From the NCBI GenBank assembly GCA_036365455.1, contig JAWQUS010000025.1, positions 24,774,001-24,838,000 on the forward strand: 64,000 nt of DNA, given 5' to 3'. Within the stretch, counting starts at the first letter, position 1. Every line of letters starts with the position of its first letter. The position numbers and the translations under genes were made by a program. The notes below the pieces were generated by a model. The model was not told where the DNA came from. It saw nothing but the letters and a program-made list of their open reading frames with translations, and made no database searches. Source of the DNA: Macrosoma leucophasiata. Taxonomy: Eukaryota > Arthropoda > Insecta > Lepidoptera > Hedylidae. Below, one piece after another: positions 20,340-29,664 of the stretch.

Positions 20340-22637
20340 TTACGGTGCTTGCAGTTGCGTAAGGTCTGCCAGGCCCCTTAAAAGGGCAGGAACTATGTCC
20401 TGGCCCGCATTGTAGGCCGTCAGTATCCCTGTCAGAGTACTGATGAATATCCCTAAAATCTGGGACACTGACGGCTCCCTCTGAAAATCAGGACCTGAGA
20501 ACGTCGGTGGAGGCGCGAATACGGGCCCTGCGGTCGGCCGCGGCACCGGCAGCGGTCCATGCGGCTCAGGGGCGAAGGGGGTTACTTGGGTTGGGAGAGC
20601 TAGGACGGGGACTGCAGTTGTAGGGGGTTCCGGTGCCCCCATAGGTTGGGTAGACGTAGTGGCTTGGATATGCCCTTCTCGGGATGTGTATTCGGACGGC
20701 TCGGCTTGAGGGGTTTCCATTGCCGCGCGCTGTCGTTGACGACGAGCGGCGCGTGACTTCGTTTTCTTATTCCTCGGCGCGTTGTGTTCCGGCCAGGTTG
20801 GTGGTGCACGTTGTTGGTGTTGTGGTGGTAGTTGGTGGCTCGGTCCCGGCACGCTTAGAACCTGGGGCAATATGGGCCCCGGCATCACGCGCGCCTGGGG
20901 CAGAGACGGCCATAGCACGGTTTGCGCCTGGGGTCGGATGGGCCCCGGCACCACACGCGCCTGCAGTTGGAAGGTCGTCGGCGTCAGTTGCTCCTGGGGT
21001 AAAATAAGCTCCGGCACGGTTTGTGCCTGAGCCAATGAGGGCCCTGACACCACGCGCGCCTTGGTCCATGGCGCGGTTTGCGCCTGGGGCTGGTTGGGCC
21101 CCGGCACCGTTCGCGCCTGGCGTTGGAAGGGCGTCGGCGCCAGTTGCTCCTGGGACAAAATGGACTCCGGCCCGACTTGTGCTTGTGGCTGGATAGGCCC
21201 CGGCGCTGCCTGCGCCTGGGGCGGGAAGGACGCCGGAGCACCCGGGAGGGGCGGGGGGATGCGCTCATTGCGCCTCCTCGCCTCCTTAACAAATACCGGG
21301 CACCTCCGGTCGCTTGCGGCATGTGGCCCATCGCAATTTGCGCAGTGCGGTTGATCCCGCGGAACCACGCACTCCGCCACTGGGTGGCTGCCGGCGCATC
21401 GCACACACCTCATTGGTCGATGACAGTTGGCCGATGCGTGCCCGAGCGCCTGGCAGCGGTGACATTGGGAGGGCCCTATACGGCCCCTCCATGCGCGGAT
21501 GGTGATTCCTTTCATATATAGCAGGGAATCGATTCTGTACAGCCTGGCTAATTCATCCTGGTTCAGGTGGCCAAGTTGCACGAAAAATGATAGGCATGGC
21601 CTATCTTTTTTGACCTCCAGTGGGCGCGCCGATTGGGCGTCAAAGCCCTTGGCCTGAAGGGCGGCCAGGATGTCTTCAGTTGGAGTGTCTATTGGCAGGC
21701 CACGCAGGCATATCTTGGTAGGTATGTCAGCCTCTTGGGAATAGCAGTACCATTCGATGGATTCGTCGGAGGCCGAAGCTGCTGTAAGGTAGGCTTGTAT
21801 TGTTCGGTACTCTTCTGCCGAGGTCGGTATGAACCGGACCCCTTTACCGAATGTTCTTGCATTCGGGGTGTGACCCAACTTACCCGCGATTGCCGCCATA
21901 TGTCGCGGCCAGTTAGGTAATTTATTGGCGATTAACGGTGGGTACGCTTTATTATGCTGTGTTGCAGTACCGATTGGCGCCTCCTGGCGCTGCTGAGGGC
22001 TGGGGGGAGCCGCAGCCATTGCAGCATATGATGACGCTGGTAGTGTAGGTATAGGTATGCGCGGCACAGGCGTTGAGGTTGTGGGAGGCGTCCCTCCTTC
22101 CTCGGTGGGGCACATCTCAACGTCTGCTGGCGGTCGGCGTGGAGACTCGAGTCCCGCATATGACGTCGATGGGCTTGGCGATGGTGATTCCTGAGAGGGA
22201 CGCGAGCTATCGCGGCACGCGTCGACCTCCTCGGCCTGGTCAGCGGACGTTTCGTAACTCCCTGATGAAGTGGTTGAGTGGACTCGGTGCCTAGGGCGCT
22301 TATCTTCCTGGGCTGCCGAGCCGCTGCTGCTGACTGACGAGTTCGCCTCGCTTCGGCGTCGTTTGGCACTATCACCGCTGGCTACAGTCAAAGTTGCAGC
22401 CTCCGCGGGATGGGCCGGCGCCGGCGAGGCGCGACCCGCCTCAGTCAGTTCGGAGTGAAGGTCGGAGGGGCCCGCAGGAGCAAGCTCAACTGCAGGCGTT
22501 GGTGAGGGCAGCGGTCTCAGGTCGTCGCCAACGGCGGTGATCTGGCCGGTGAGTATATCGCGGGCGAGAATTTGGCGGGCGGGGATACGAGATCGCCGTC
22601 CCGAGCCAACTGCGCGCGGTTTCAATGGGTCGCTCAT
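20340..22637 (-). CDS. LINE ORF1: gag-like RNA-binding protein
   Basis: 765 codons from an ATG (MSDPLKPRAVGSGRR). A Ser/Pro-rich, probably disordered first ~230 residues precede a jockey-type gag core (IPTKICLRGLPIDTPTEDI, about 300-370). Three zinc knuckles follow at about 389-447: CHRCQALGHASANC, CVRCAGSHPVAEC and CANCDGPHAASDRRC. Residues ~470-620 are imperfect Pro/Gln-rich repeats of the PGPxxPQAQ kind. The C-terminus is short and hydrophobic. By family knowledge it packages element RNA. It ends 149 bp before the TTG of ORF2, whose frame already overlaps it in the -1 frame. Confidence 0.9.
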   Translation of the reverse strand: MSDPLKPRAVGSGRRSRIPARQILARDILTGQITAVGDDLRPLPSPTPAVELAPAGPSDLHSELTEAGRASPAPAHPAEAATLTVASGDSAKRRRSEANSSVSSSGSAAQEDKRPRHRVHSTTSSGSYETSADQAEEVDACRDSSRPSQESPSPSPSTSYAGLESPRRPPADVEMCPTEEGGTPPTTSTPVPRIPIPTLPASSYAAMAAAPPSPQQRQEAPIGTATQHNKAYPPLIANKLPNWPRHMAAIAGKLGHTPNARTFGKGVRFIPTSAEEYRTIQAYLTAASASDESIEWYCYSQEADIPTKICLRGLPIDTPTEDILAALQAKGFDAQSARPLEVKKDRPCLSFFVQLGHLNQDELARLYRIDSLLYMKGITIRAWRGRIGPSQCHRCQALGHASANCHRPMRCVRCAGSHPVAECVVPRDQPHCANCDGPHAASDRRCPVFVKEARRRNERIPPPLPGAPASFPPQAQAAPGPIQPQAQVGPESILSQEQLAPTPFQRQARTVPGPNQPQAQTAPWTKARVVSGPSLAQAQTVPELILPQEQLTPTTFQLQARVVPGPIRPQAQTVLWPSLPQARVMPGPILPQVLSVPGPSHQLPPQHQQRAPPTWPEHNAPRNKKTKSRAARRQRQRAAMETPQAEPSEYTSREGHIQATTSTQPMGAPEPPTTAVPVLALPTQVTPFAPEPHGPLPVPRPTAGPVFAPPPTFSGPDFQREPSVSQILGIFISTLTGILTAYNAGQDIVPALLRGLADLTQLQAP

Positions 22638-22823
22638 GACTCACTTTAACATCACTGGGTAACACACAAATGGGTCCAAGTCCCGGGTCGGTGGTACTGA
22701 CTGATGTAAATTACTAATTTACACCAGCGCAGAGTCGCATCCCGGAACTCCCGTAACCAACTAGCGTCCTGTCGCAATTGTGAGTCCTATCTCGAACACT
22801 TTCCGCGGAGCACACACACACTC

Positions 22824-23037
22824 AATAACCCACAATAACCATTTTTTATCCTTTACTTTGTACGAGAAATAATGGCTTATTTACGAAGCGATTTTAAGCA
22901 ATACAGTATTAATCCTTATCCAATTAAGTATCTTAAATACATTGTGCATTTAATAAAGATCAATATGGGTTTTTACAGCATGTAAATTAAATAAATATTT
23001 TCGAAGATATCACAGATTTAAAATGCAGAGTCATAGC
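22824..23037 (+). repeat. 214-bp direct repeat, right copy
   Basis: Same length and sequence as 16697-16910. Immediately after it (AATTTCGGCGATAAATACC) the older GC-rich insert continues, whereas after the left copy the LINE begins. This defines the insertion point. Confidence 0.9.
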
Positions 23038-23223
23038 AATTTCGGCGATAAATACCGTTTCGGTGATAAATACCGGCAGCGGCGCCAGGCGAACGGGGCA
23101 TGGGGGGAGCGGGGTAGGTGCGGTGGGGAAGAAGTGGCTCATCGCTGAGTGCGCGACCCGAACGCGGGCAGACGCATGAGGGCAGACGTCGTTGACAGTT
23201 GTGTCCGTTTTGCGAATTTTCAA
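23002..23223 (-). mobile_element. 222-bp GC-rich insert with 54-bp flanking repeats
   Basis: Flanked by ATTTAATAAAGATCAATATG...ATATTTT at 22948-23001 and 23224-23277 (54 bp each, one mismatch). Its - strand 3' part reads GCTATGACTCTGCATTTTAA to GATATCTTCG. Probably a 5'-truncated LINE copy; its upstream part does not resemble the big LINE's 3' UTR. It contains near-repeats of CGGTATTTATCACCGAAA. Confidence 0.6.
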
Positions 23224-23277
23224 ATTTAATAAAGATCAATATGGCTTTTTACAGCATGTAAATTAAATAAATATTTT
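23224..23277 (+). repeat. 54-bp direct repeat, right copy
   Basis: Matches 22948-23001 (and 16821-16874 within the left 214-bp repeat) with one G/C difference. It joins directly to the Helitron-2 end (GTCCACGCGAACGAAG), so the original Helitron read straight through here. Confidence 0.85.
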
Positions 23278-23392
23278 GTCCACGCGAACGAAGTCGCGGG
23301 CAAAAGCTAGTGTGATAATAATAATCAGTCCGCCACGTTCCGCCAACACTGGCATACAAATATTTAAATTAAAATTATACAAAGAATGAAAG

Positions 23393-24417
23393 ATGAGTGA
23401 ATCTAATGAAGAAATTCGATACATTTTACTACAAAGAAGGTAAAAATGCAACGCAAGCGGCGAAAAAAATTTGCGATGTTTATGGACCTAGTGCAGTGTC
23501 TGTGAGAGTAGCACTAATTTGGTTTAAGCGTTTTCAATCCGGAAATTTTGATGTCAAAGATGCACCTCGCTCTTGTCGCCCCGCCCTATTACGGATAAAA
23601 TGGATGCCATTTTTGAAAAAGTGGAGTAAGATCGACATATCAGTAGTTACGACGTAGCTGAAGAACAGAGAATTGATCTCAAAACAGTTTTGGCGCATTT
23701 GAAAAAAGCTGGGTACAAAAAAAGCTCGATATTTGGGTACCTCACGAGCTCACTGAAAGAAACCTAATGAACCGTGTAATCATTTGTGATTCTTTATTAC
23801 GACGTAATGAAACCGAATAATTTTTGAAGAAGCTCGTAATTGGTAATGAAAAGTGGACCACGTACGACAAGAACGTGCGAAAAAAGTCGTGGTCAAAGGC
23901 CGGTCAGGCTTCACAGACTGTGGCGAAACCCGGGTTAACTCGCAATAAGGTGATGTTGTGTGTATGGTGGGATTGGAAGGGCATTATTCATTATGAGCTA
24001 TTACCACCAGGCAGGACTATCGATTCTGAACTCTAGTGCGAACAACTGATGAGATTAAAGCAAGAAGTTGAGAGAAAGCGGCCGGAATTGATCAACAGAA
24101 GGGGTGTTGTGTTTCATCATGATAACGCTAGACCTCACACATTTATAGCCACTCAGCAAAAATTAAGAGAGTTTGGCTGGGAGGTGTTAATGCATCCGCC
24201 GTATAGTCCTGACCTTGCACCTTCAGATTTCCACCTGTTTCGGTCTCTTCAGAATTCTTTATGCAATGTTAGGTTAACATCACGAGAGGACTGCCAAATT
24301 CACTTGTCGCGTATTTTGATGAGAAGTCCAAAAAATTTTATAGCAATGGGATCATGTCCCTACCTACAAGATGGCAAAAGGTTATTGAACAAAATGGTAC
24401 ATACATACTTTAGTTAA
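23393..24417 (+). pseudogene. mariner 1 transposase, decayed
   Basis: DDE transposase remnant of a DD34D mariner. Recognisable in order: KNATQAAKKICDVYG, WFKRFQSGNFDVKDAPRS, WDWKGIIHYELLPPG, VFHHDNARPHT and YSPDLAPSDFHLF. Damage includes an 8-bp deletion near the start (compared with the copy at 59958), several stop codons (for example the TAG at 24034) and frame changes around 23580-23740. The first catalytic Asp is lost: GNEKW replaces the GDEKW present in the other copy. It cannot make an active enzyme. Confidence 0.9.
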
Positions 24418-24599
24418 ATTTAAATAAACTATATCAAAAAATGTTTCGAATTATCTTAAAAAATGCGAAAAAACTTTTTCCACAACCTTATATAATCATC
24501 ACGCTAAGACAAATAGGAGAGGGTAGGTAACATTGCACCCGCGCGAAGCAGGGGCGGGCCGCTAGTAAATAACATTTTCATACAGTTACTTATCTTTTT

Positions 24600-25890
24600 A
24601 GGGTTCCGTACCTTAAAAAGAAGAAAGGAGCCCTTATAGGATCACTCGTGCGTCTGTCTGTCTGTCTGTCTGTCCGTCTGTCACAGCCAATTTGCTCCGA
24701 AACTGCTTCATCGATTGAGTTGAAATGACAATGACAGATTGTGACCCACCATTTACACGAAATGTAAATTAAAGAAAAACTGTGTTATGAAAATAGAATT
24801 CTTAGTTAATAAATCTTTTTTCTGTATAACTTGAGGTTAATAATTACGTTAAAAAAGTCTTGAATATGGTTGTTCCTATTTAGAATCGTAATCAATTGCG
24901 TTACTCAAAATAACAATCAAGTACTTTAAAACGTTCTCACTCAAGTTTTAATCCCTCAAAGTTAGTTTTAATCCAAACATATTATTTTCGTATATGTAAT
25001 TAATATAAAATTATTTTCAAATAATTACAAACGCTGTTTTTACTATTGAAACGTTGACAATGTAGGTATCGGTCAACATTACTACTGTCATAGATTTTCA
25101 ATCTACCCGAAAAACGATTGTACTTAAATAAAATAGCAACAACAAACCTAGGTACTTATATCAAAGAACTGTTCTTTAAATATAAAATACTTTATTTATA
25201 CTCAACGTAAAGTTTTGCAGAAATCAGAATGATTTTATACTTCCAGTCTGTATGGACCATGTCTTTTGCCTTATTGTGTGTACTTTACCAAATGTGTATT
25301 ACTGCGGCCGTACCATGCATGACATGTCTTAAGTTTACACACAAACTACAAGTTTAAAAGTGATTAAATGTGTGTGTAAGTAATCAGTGATTAAATTTCA
25401 GCAAAAAGAGGTATTTGCCGTGCTGGTAAATAACTGTTTTCAAGTGGGTCAAAGTTCTATATAATTTCTGGCTTTTTCATTTGATGAATATATGTAAATT
25501 GGTGACCCAAAGATGAACACTTCAAGTAAAATAATAAATTTTAAACAAGGGGGGCACTTTCGGGAGGTAATCAGAAAATAAAAAAATAATAATCGTAAAC
25601 TGTGTCATGTGACATATCAAATAAAAGAGGTTGTTCAGTCAGCATCTCAGATATAATTTTTGCATATACAAATTTAAAGTTATTTAAGAAAAACGACGAA
25701 AATTGACCATTCCCCCCCCTATCTCCGAAACTACTGAACTTAAAATTTTGATAAAAATGTGGAAAATAGTTCTTTGCCTATAAATTACTGGAAAACCTGT
25801 AAGAAGTTTGAATATTCAAATTAAACACATTAAATTTAGATTATGTACGGAACCCTCACCACGCGAGTCGAACTCGCACTTGTCCTTTTT
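24600..25890 (+). repeat. Long family D-type element (1.3 kb)
   Basis: Starts AGGGTTCCGTAC at 24600 and carries the inverse GTACGGAACCCT at 25845-25856, then GCGAGTCGAACTCGCACTTG. (CTGT)n lies at about 24652-24680. The same kind of ends as the shorter family D repeats, but with an unrelated interior and no coding capacity. Confidence 0.6.
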
Positions 25891-26175
25891 TTTTGTAACG
25901 TAGATGGCAAACAATGCATGCAGCTCACATTGATGTTAAGTGGTAACTGCAGCCTATAGATATTTACACAAAAACCAGAAGTCAAAATGAAGATGCGTTA
26001 CCACCCCTGAGACCTAAGTTGGCATGTCTCTGTGATAGTTACTACGGGACCATATATTACCATTTAACCAGAATACTATAGTGCTGAGCACTAACTACTA
26101 TTTAGCGACAGATAAATTAGGTAATGCGGTGGTGCCTACGCCCTTGAGCTCCTACACTGAAACTCTACCACCAGT
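25884..26175 (-). repeat. Family A copy (second subfamily)
   Basis: T-run, GTAACGTAGATGGCAAAC, TGTGATAGTTACTACGGGAC, ending CTCTACCACCAGTAAT. It inserted exactly at the outer end of the long family D element. Confidence 0.9.
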
Positions 26176-26261
26176 AATCTTGATTACTCCTATATTTCAT
26201 GCAGTTAATAACAGAGACAAATGAATAGATTCAAGCAAACATGCAATCCACAAATTTTTAT

Positions 26262-26450
26262 GTAATGGGCGTGGCAAACAAGCATGCAGTTCACATTGAT
26301 GTTAAGTGATGACTGTCTATAGGCATAGACACCCACATGAAGACCAAGGTCAAAATGCAGATGCGTTACCACTCCTGAGGCCTAAGGTAAGGTATGTCTC
26401 TGTGCCGGAAATTACAGGGCCGTACATTACCACAATACGTTAGTTACGTT
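26262..26450 (-). repeat. Family A 3' half
   Basis: TTATGTAATGGGCGTGGC to CCGTACATTACCAC, where it stops; the CTGGTGGTAGAG half is missing. Main subfamily. Confidence 0.8.
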
Positions 26451-26589
26451 TTGTTCAATGTTAAATGATTCCAACAGTATGGCAAGATCATTGTCATTTG
26501 TGGGCCATATTGACAAATTTCGAGGGTGGCACTCTCACAAAAACAATTTCAGCTGTAACCAATAAAATTTCTACTATAAATGTAAGCAA

Positions 26590-26803
26590 TATATATTTTT
26601 TTAACGCTTACACTAACAGCCCTACAGTAGGTATAAACCTGTGTCGTGGGTCCCGTTGTACACATACAACACATACACAAACACCCAGACCTGAAACAAA
26701 TATCTGTAGGCCATACAAATATATGTCCCGGTGCGGGGATCGAACCCGTGACCCTTCGAATCAAACGGTCATCTCACACCGCTGGTTTAACCGGGTCGTC
26801 AAC
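26590..26803 (-). repeat. Family C SINE
   Basis: Near complete on the - strand: head GACGACCCGGTTAAACCAGC, B-box GGGTTCGATCCCCGC, ending GTAAGCGTTAAAAA. Its open frames on both strands come from the repeat, not a gene. Confidence 0.85.
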
Positions 26804-27039
26804 TAAATATGCCTTATTATTAGACGTAAGGCTATATATACCAGTTCCTCTCATTCTTGACCTCGTCAACTCTCAAACTAAAGGCTTCCCAAATAGGAGT
26901 TACGCCATAATCGCCAAGCTTGGCATGCGGATTAGCAATCGCGGTGGCGGTAGTTTTATCGCAGGACGCTACTGTTGATCATGCGTTGCACGTAAGAGCA
27001 ATAACGCAAACCATTCCAATCATCATCATTTAAGCCAAA

Positions 27040-27395
27040 AGACGTCCACTGCTGAACAAAGATCTCCTCAAAGAATTTTACAACGGTCTTGGGCCGCTCT
27101 CATCCAGCGTTTGCCCGCGACCTTCACCAGATCGTCGGTCCATCTTGTAGAGTCCTGCCTACGCTTCGTTTTCCGGTACCTGGTCGCCACTTAAGACCTG
27201 CTTCGCCCCAACGGCCGTCACTTCTTCGAGCTATGTGCCTTGCCCACTGCCACTTGAGTCTCGCTATTCGGTGAGCTATGTCGTTTACTTTGGTTCTCAT
27301 GCGTATCTGCTCATTTCTGGTTCGATCTCGCAGATAAACTCCGAGCACAGCTCTCCATTGCTCTCTGAGTGACCTCGAACCATTCCAACAGCAAG
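27040..27395 (-). pseudogene. LINE fragment, RTE-type C-terminal region
   Basis: The - strand encodes LGVYLRDRTRNEQIR, IARLKWQWARHIARRSDGRW and VGRTLQDGP in order, resembling the C-terminal part after the reverse transcriptase of RTE-type LINEs (compare WNWIGHMLRRDS of the element at 33026). No RT motifs remain; a 5'-truncated relic. A related relic lies at 52895-53130. Confidence 0.65.
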
Positions 27396-27530
27396 ACCAC
27401 CCTATTGTAATGATTTGACCACCATTGTTGGGTTGACTGATCTAACGGAAGAATTCCTTATTACCAAAAGACGATTCTTACGCTAGTAGGCGGTGGGACA
27501 TCATATCCTGATGCCGAATACAAAACCATT

Positions 27531-27870
27531 ACCTATGGTAACCCTTGATACGTCCCACTCGCTGGGCACGAGGCTCATCCCCTTTTTTTGGGGGGAGGTC
27601 TCGAGCTTACTCCATCACGCTGCTCCAATGCGGGTTGGTGGAGATACGGGTTAGTGGCCAACCCAATGTCGGATATTTTCAAACCGCCCATAAGGCCTCC
27701 GACAAGGTTTAACGACTGCCATCTATCGATAGTAACCGGGACCGACGGTTTACCGTGCCCTCCGAAGCACGGAAACGCGCATTTTGATTTGCCACTAGCG
27801 GTCGCGCCCGTATCGCTTAACCAAATTGATCGCTTACGATCTACACCAGCCGCGGGGCCATGCGCGCTTC
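27531..27870 (-). repeat. Family B copy 2
   Basis: Complete or nearly so: TGGTAACCCTTGATACGTCC on the + strand, core reversed as GGTTTACCGTGCCCTCCG, ending GGGGCCATGCGCGC. Confidence 0.85.
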
Positions 27871-28165
27871 CTAAAACAAAAACCTTATGCAAGCATAATT
27901 CATAAAAATTATTATTACGAACTGCGGAGATTAACTCCAACTCCCGAATATCATATAACTCATGACCGCTCATTACATATTGACAATGTGGCGTCCGCCC
28001 ATAATACCGTGATTACACTGCGTTAATAATTCATCGAAGGCAATTGTTACAACAATGGAGCGTTATATCACTTTAATTTATAATCATTTGGAGGTTCCAT
28101 TACACTTGAGTTATTGTTTTCTTCTCGCTGAAGCATTATTAGTCTAAATTCACGTAGATTCGAGA

Positions 28166-28530
28166 ACGTTTATTACTGGTGAGCTCCATTGACGGAGCTC
28201 GCTGGCGTAGGCACCACCGCTTTACCAAATACGACGTTACTTCACGCCTGTAATCTCCGAACGGGTAGGCAGAGGTAAATGCGTTCAATCATACATGCAA
28301 ACACCCACGATTCGCCAGTTACGTTTTGGCCTACTTAACCTAATATACTTGCGGCCAAATGGTAGTGTTCAGCGCTATCGTGTTCCAGTCAGGTGGTAAT
28401 GTACGGCCCTGTAATTTTCACCATGGCGCATCTGCATTTTGACCTTGGCCTTTATGTGGGTGTCTATAAGCTGCAGTCATCACTTAACATCAGTGGGAAC
28501 TGCATGCTGGTTTGCCACCTTTGTAAAAAA
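28166..28530 (+). repeat. Family A copy split by a LINE tail
   Basis: Starts ACTGGTGAGCTCCATTGACG and ends TTTGCCACCTTTGTAAAAAA. At about 28236-28338 it is interrupted by ACTTCACGCCTGTAATCTCC...CGCCAGTTACGTTTTG, the reverse of the RTE-type tail at 40480. Family A then resumes at AACCTAATATACTTGCGGCC. Confidence 0.8.
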
Positions 28531-28629
28531 AGTTGGTTCCTTTTGCCATCAACATCATCATCATTACCAAACACAAAAAAATCTCTGACCGAGGGGCAAA
28601 CTTCGATTCACTAGAAATCTTCTCTAATT

Positions 28630-28825
28630 AATGTAATGTATAGCCAATGTTTTGCTTCGTTATATCTCTACCACAGAGACAAAACAACTAAGGCCACAAG
28701 AGAGACTATGAATCTGCAATTAAGCCATCGGTTTTTCTGTACCTAGATGTCGATCGGATACAGTATTCAGTAACCATCCATTTAAACTAGATCCTTGTTT
28801 GCTACCATGATTACTTAAAAATGAG
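28630..28825 (+). repeat. Very diverged family A 3' part
   Basis: Keeps the order GTAATGTATAGCC, CCACAGAGACAAAACAACTA, TTTTTCTGTACCTAGATG, TTGTTTGCTACCATGATTAC but with many changes; an old copy. Confidence 0.5.
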
Positions 28826-28868
28826 TAATAACCACCAAACCACTGAAACAGATAAATCTTAAGCACTT

Positions 28869-28940
28869 ACCCCCTTATTCATAAACGTATTTTAGCTAAA
28901 GAATTGCTAATCTCTCTATCCTTCGTCTTTCGGGTTAAAT
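28869..28940 (+). repeat. MITE fragment (one end)
   Basis: CCCCCTTATTCATAAACGTA followed by TTTTAGCTAAAGAATTGCTA matches the MITE at 42085-42230; the other end is missing. Confidence 0.7.
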
Positions 28941-28961
28941 TATGGAGTTTCAGAAATATAC

Positions 28962-29258
28962 TTTTTTATGATTTGGAAGTGGCAAAAAAGCATGCAGATC
29001 ACATTGATGTTCATTTATGACTGCAGCCTATAGACACTTACACAAAGACCAAGGTCAAAATGCAGACGCAGTACCACTTCTGAGGCCTAAGGTGTTATGC
29101 CTCTGTGCCGGCAAATTACTGGGCCGTACATACCTACGTACTACCTGACTGGAACCCGATAGTGCTGAACACTACCATTTAGCGGCAAGTATATTAGGTA
29201 ATGCAGTGGCGCCTACGCCCGCGAGCTAAGTCACTGGAGCTCTACTAGCAGTAATAAT
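28962..29258 (-). repeat. Family A copy, full-length
   Basis: TTTTTTATGATTTGGAAGTG to GGAGCTCTACTAGCAGTA; main subfamily with a small insertion near 29135. Confidence 0.85.
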
Positions 29259-29319
29259 AATTTTAGACAATGTGGTATGATTACAGTGTACAGATTGGCT
29301 TGATTACAACCGAGTATTC

Positions 29320-29600
29320 AGTTCATGAAACGCGCATGGCCCCGTGGCTGGTGTAGATCGTAAGCGAATTTCTCGGTTAAGCATTACGGGCGCGGTCGGG
29401 TGTGTGATGGGTGGGTGTTTTCGTGCTTCGGAGGGCACGTTAAGCCGTTGGTCCCGGTTACTATCGACAGATAGCAGTCATTAAACCTTGTCGGAGGCCT
29501 TATGAGCGGTTTGAAAACATCCGACAGCGGGTTGGCCACTAACCCGTATCTCCACTAATCCGCATTGGAGCAGCGTGGTGGAGCAGCGTGGTGGAGCAAG
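29320..29600 (+). repeat. Family B copy 3
   Basis: AACGCGCATGGCCCCGTGG, core CGGAGGGCACGTTAAGCCG, ends at GAGCAGCGTGGTGGAG. A 12-bp stretch (GAGCAGCGTGGT) is doubled at its end, right before a family A fragment, so the two repeats were joined by a rearrangement. Confidence 0.85.
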
Positions 29601-29604
29601 CTCG

Positions 29605-29664
29605 AGTGTGCGGTGGTGCCTACGCCCGTGAGCTCAGTCACTGGAGTTCTATCACCAGTAAAAA
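29605..29664 (-). repeat. Family A fragment (start only)
   Basis: The final 60 bp as seen on +: CGGTGGTGCCTACGCCCGTG to CTATCACCAGTAAAAA. Abuts family B without a gap. Confidence 0.8.

Larger units (their letters stand above)
16911..22823 (-). mobile_element. Jockey-type non-LTR retrotransposon, 5.9 kb
   Basis: Full-length two-ORF LINE read on the - strand. It has a 186-bp 5' UTR starting GAGTGTGTGTGTGCTCC, ORF1 (gag-like, 20340-22637) and ORF2 (endonuclease plus reverse transcriptase, 17251-20190). The 3' UTR has a long A-rich block (T-rich on +, about 17080-17220), and a GC-rich final 170 bp ends GATGATTATTCGTTC. Both ORFs are open and the flanking 214-bp repeats are identical, which suggests a young copy. 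The GC-rich coding DNA contrasts with the AT-rich surroundings. A simple poly(A) end is absent at the 3' junction. Confidence 0.9.
16357..23310 (+). mobile_element. Helitron-2, inside the LINE scrap
   Basis: Starts TCCTACTACTATTATAAAGG after A (16356) and ends CGCGAACGAAGTCGCGGGC plus AAAAGCTAG before T (23311). Once the inner insertions and one copy of each flanking repeat are removed, about 550 bp remain. The ending is the same hairpin-CTAG type as at 39340-39372. Confidence 0.8.
16308..23389 (-). mobile_element. 5'-truncated LINE scrap inside mariner 1
   Basis: About 128 bp of its own (16308-16356 and 23311-23389). On the - strand it ends in AATAAACG plus repeated ATTTG, a common LINE tail form. 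AAGAT on both sides (16303-16307, 23390-23394) may be its target duplication. It is itself split by Helitron-2. Confidence 0.5.
16127..24488 (+). mobile_element. mariner copy 1, split by a later insertion
   Basis: The left end GGTTGGGGAAAAAGTCTTTT (16127) and right end ACTTTTTCCACAACC (24473-24487) form imperfect inverted repeats, flanked by TA. The left 180 bp match the other mariner at 59958 until 16305, and the match resumes at about 23390 with GATGAGTGAATCTAATG. So 7.1 kb of other elements sit just upstream of the transposase start. Confidence 0.9.
15853..24565 (+). mobile_element. Helitron-1, outermost element of the nest
   Basis: Starts TCTAAACTAATATTATAAAG after a host A and ends GGGGCGGGCCGCTAG before a host T. 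Only 351 bp belong to it (15853-16126 and 24489-24565). Reading across the mariner, GGCTTTAGGCTATATCTAA continues as TAATCATCACGCTAAGAC, exactly the order in the uninterrupted relative at 30175. It encodes nothing. Confidence 0.85.

Noticed and set aside
17428..22458. Many plus-strand open frames of 60-160 codons opposite the LINE
   Set aside because: They are antisense shadows of the GC-rich ORF1 and ORF2; none has a recognisable domain.
16697..23037. LTR retrotransposon with 214-bp LTRs
   Set aside because: The repeats do not start TG and end CA, the last part belongs to an older insert, and the proteins between them are LINE ORF1 and ORF2 with no integrase or protease.
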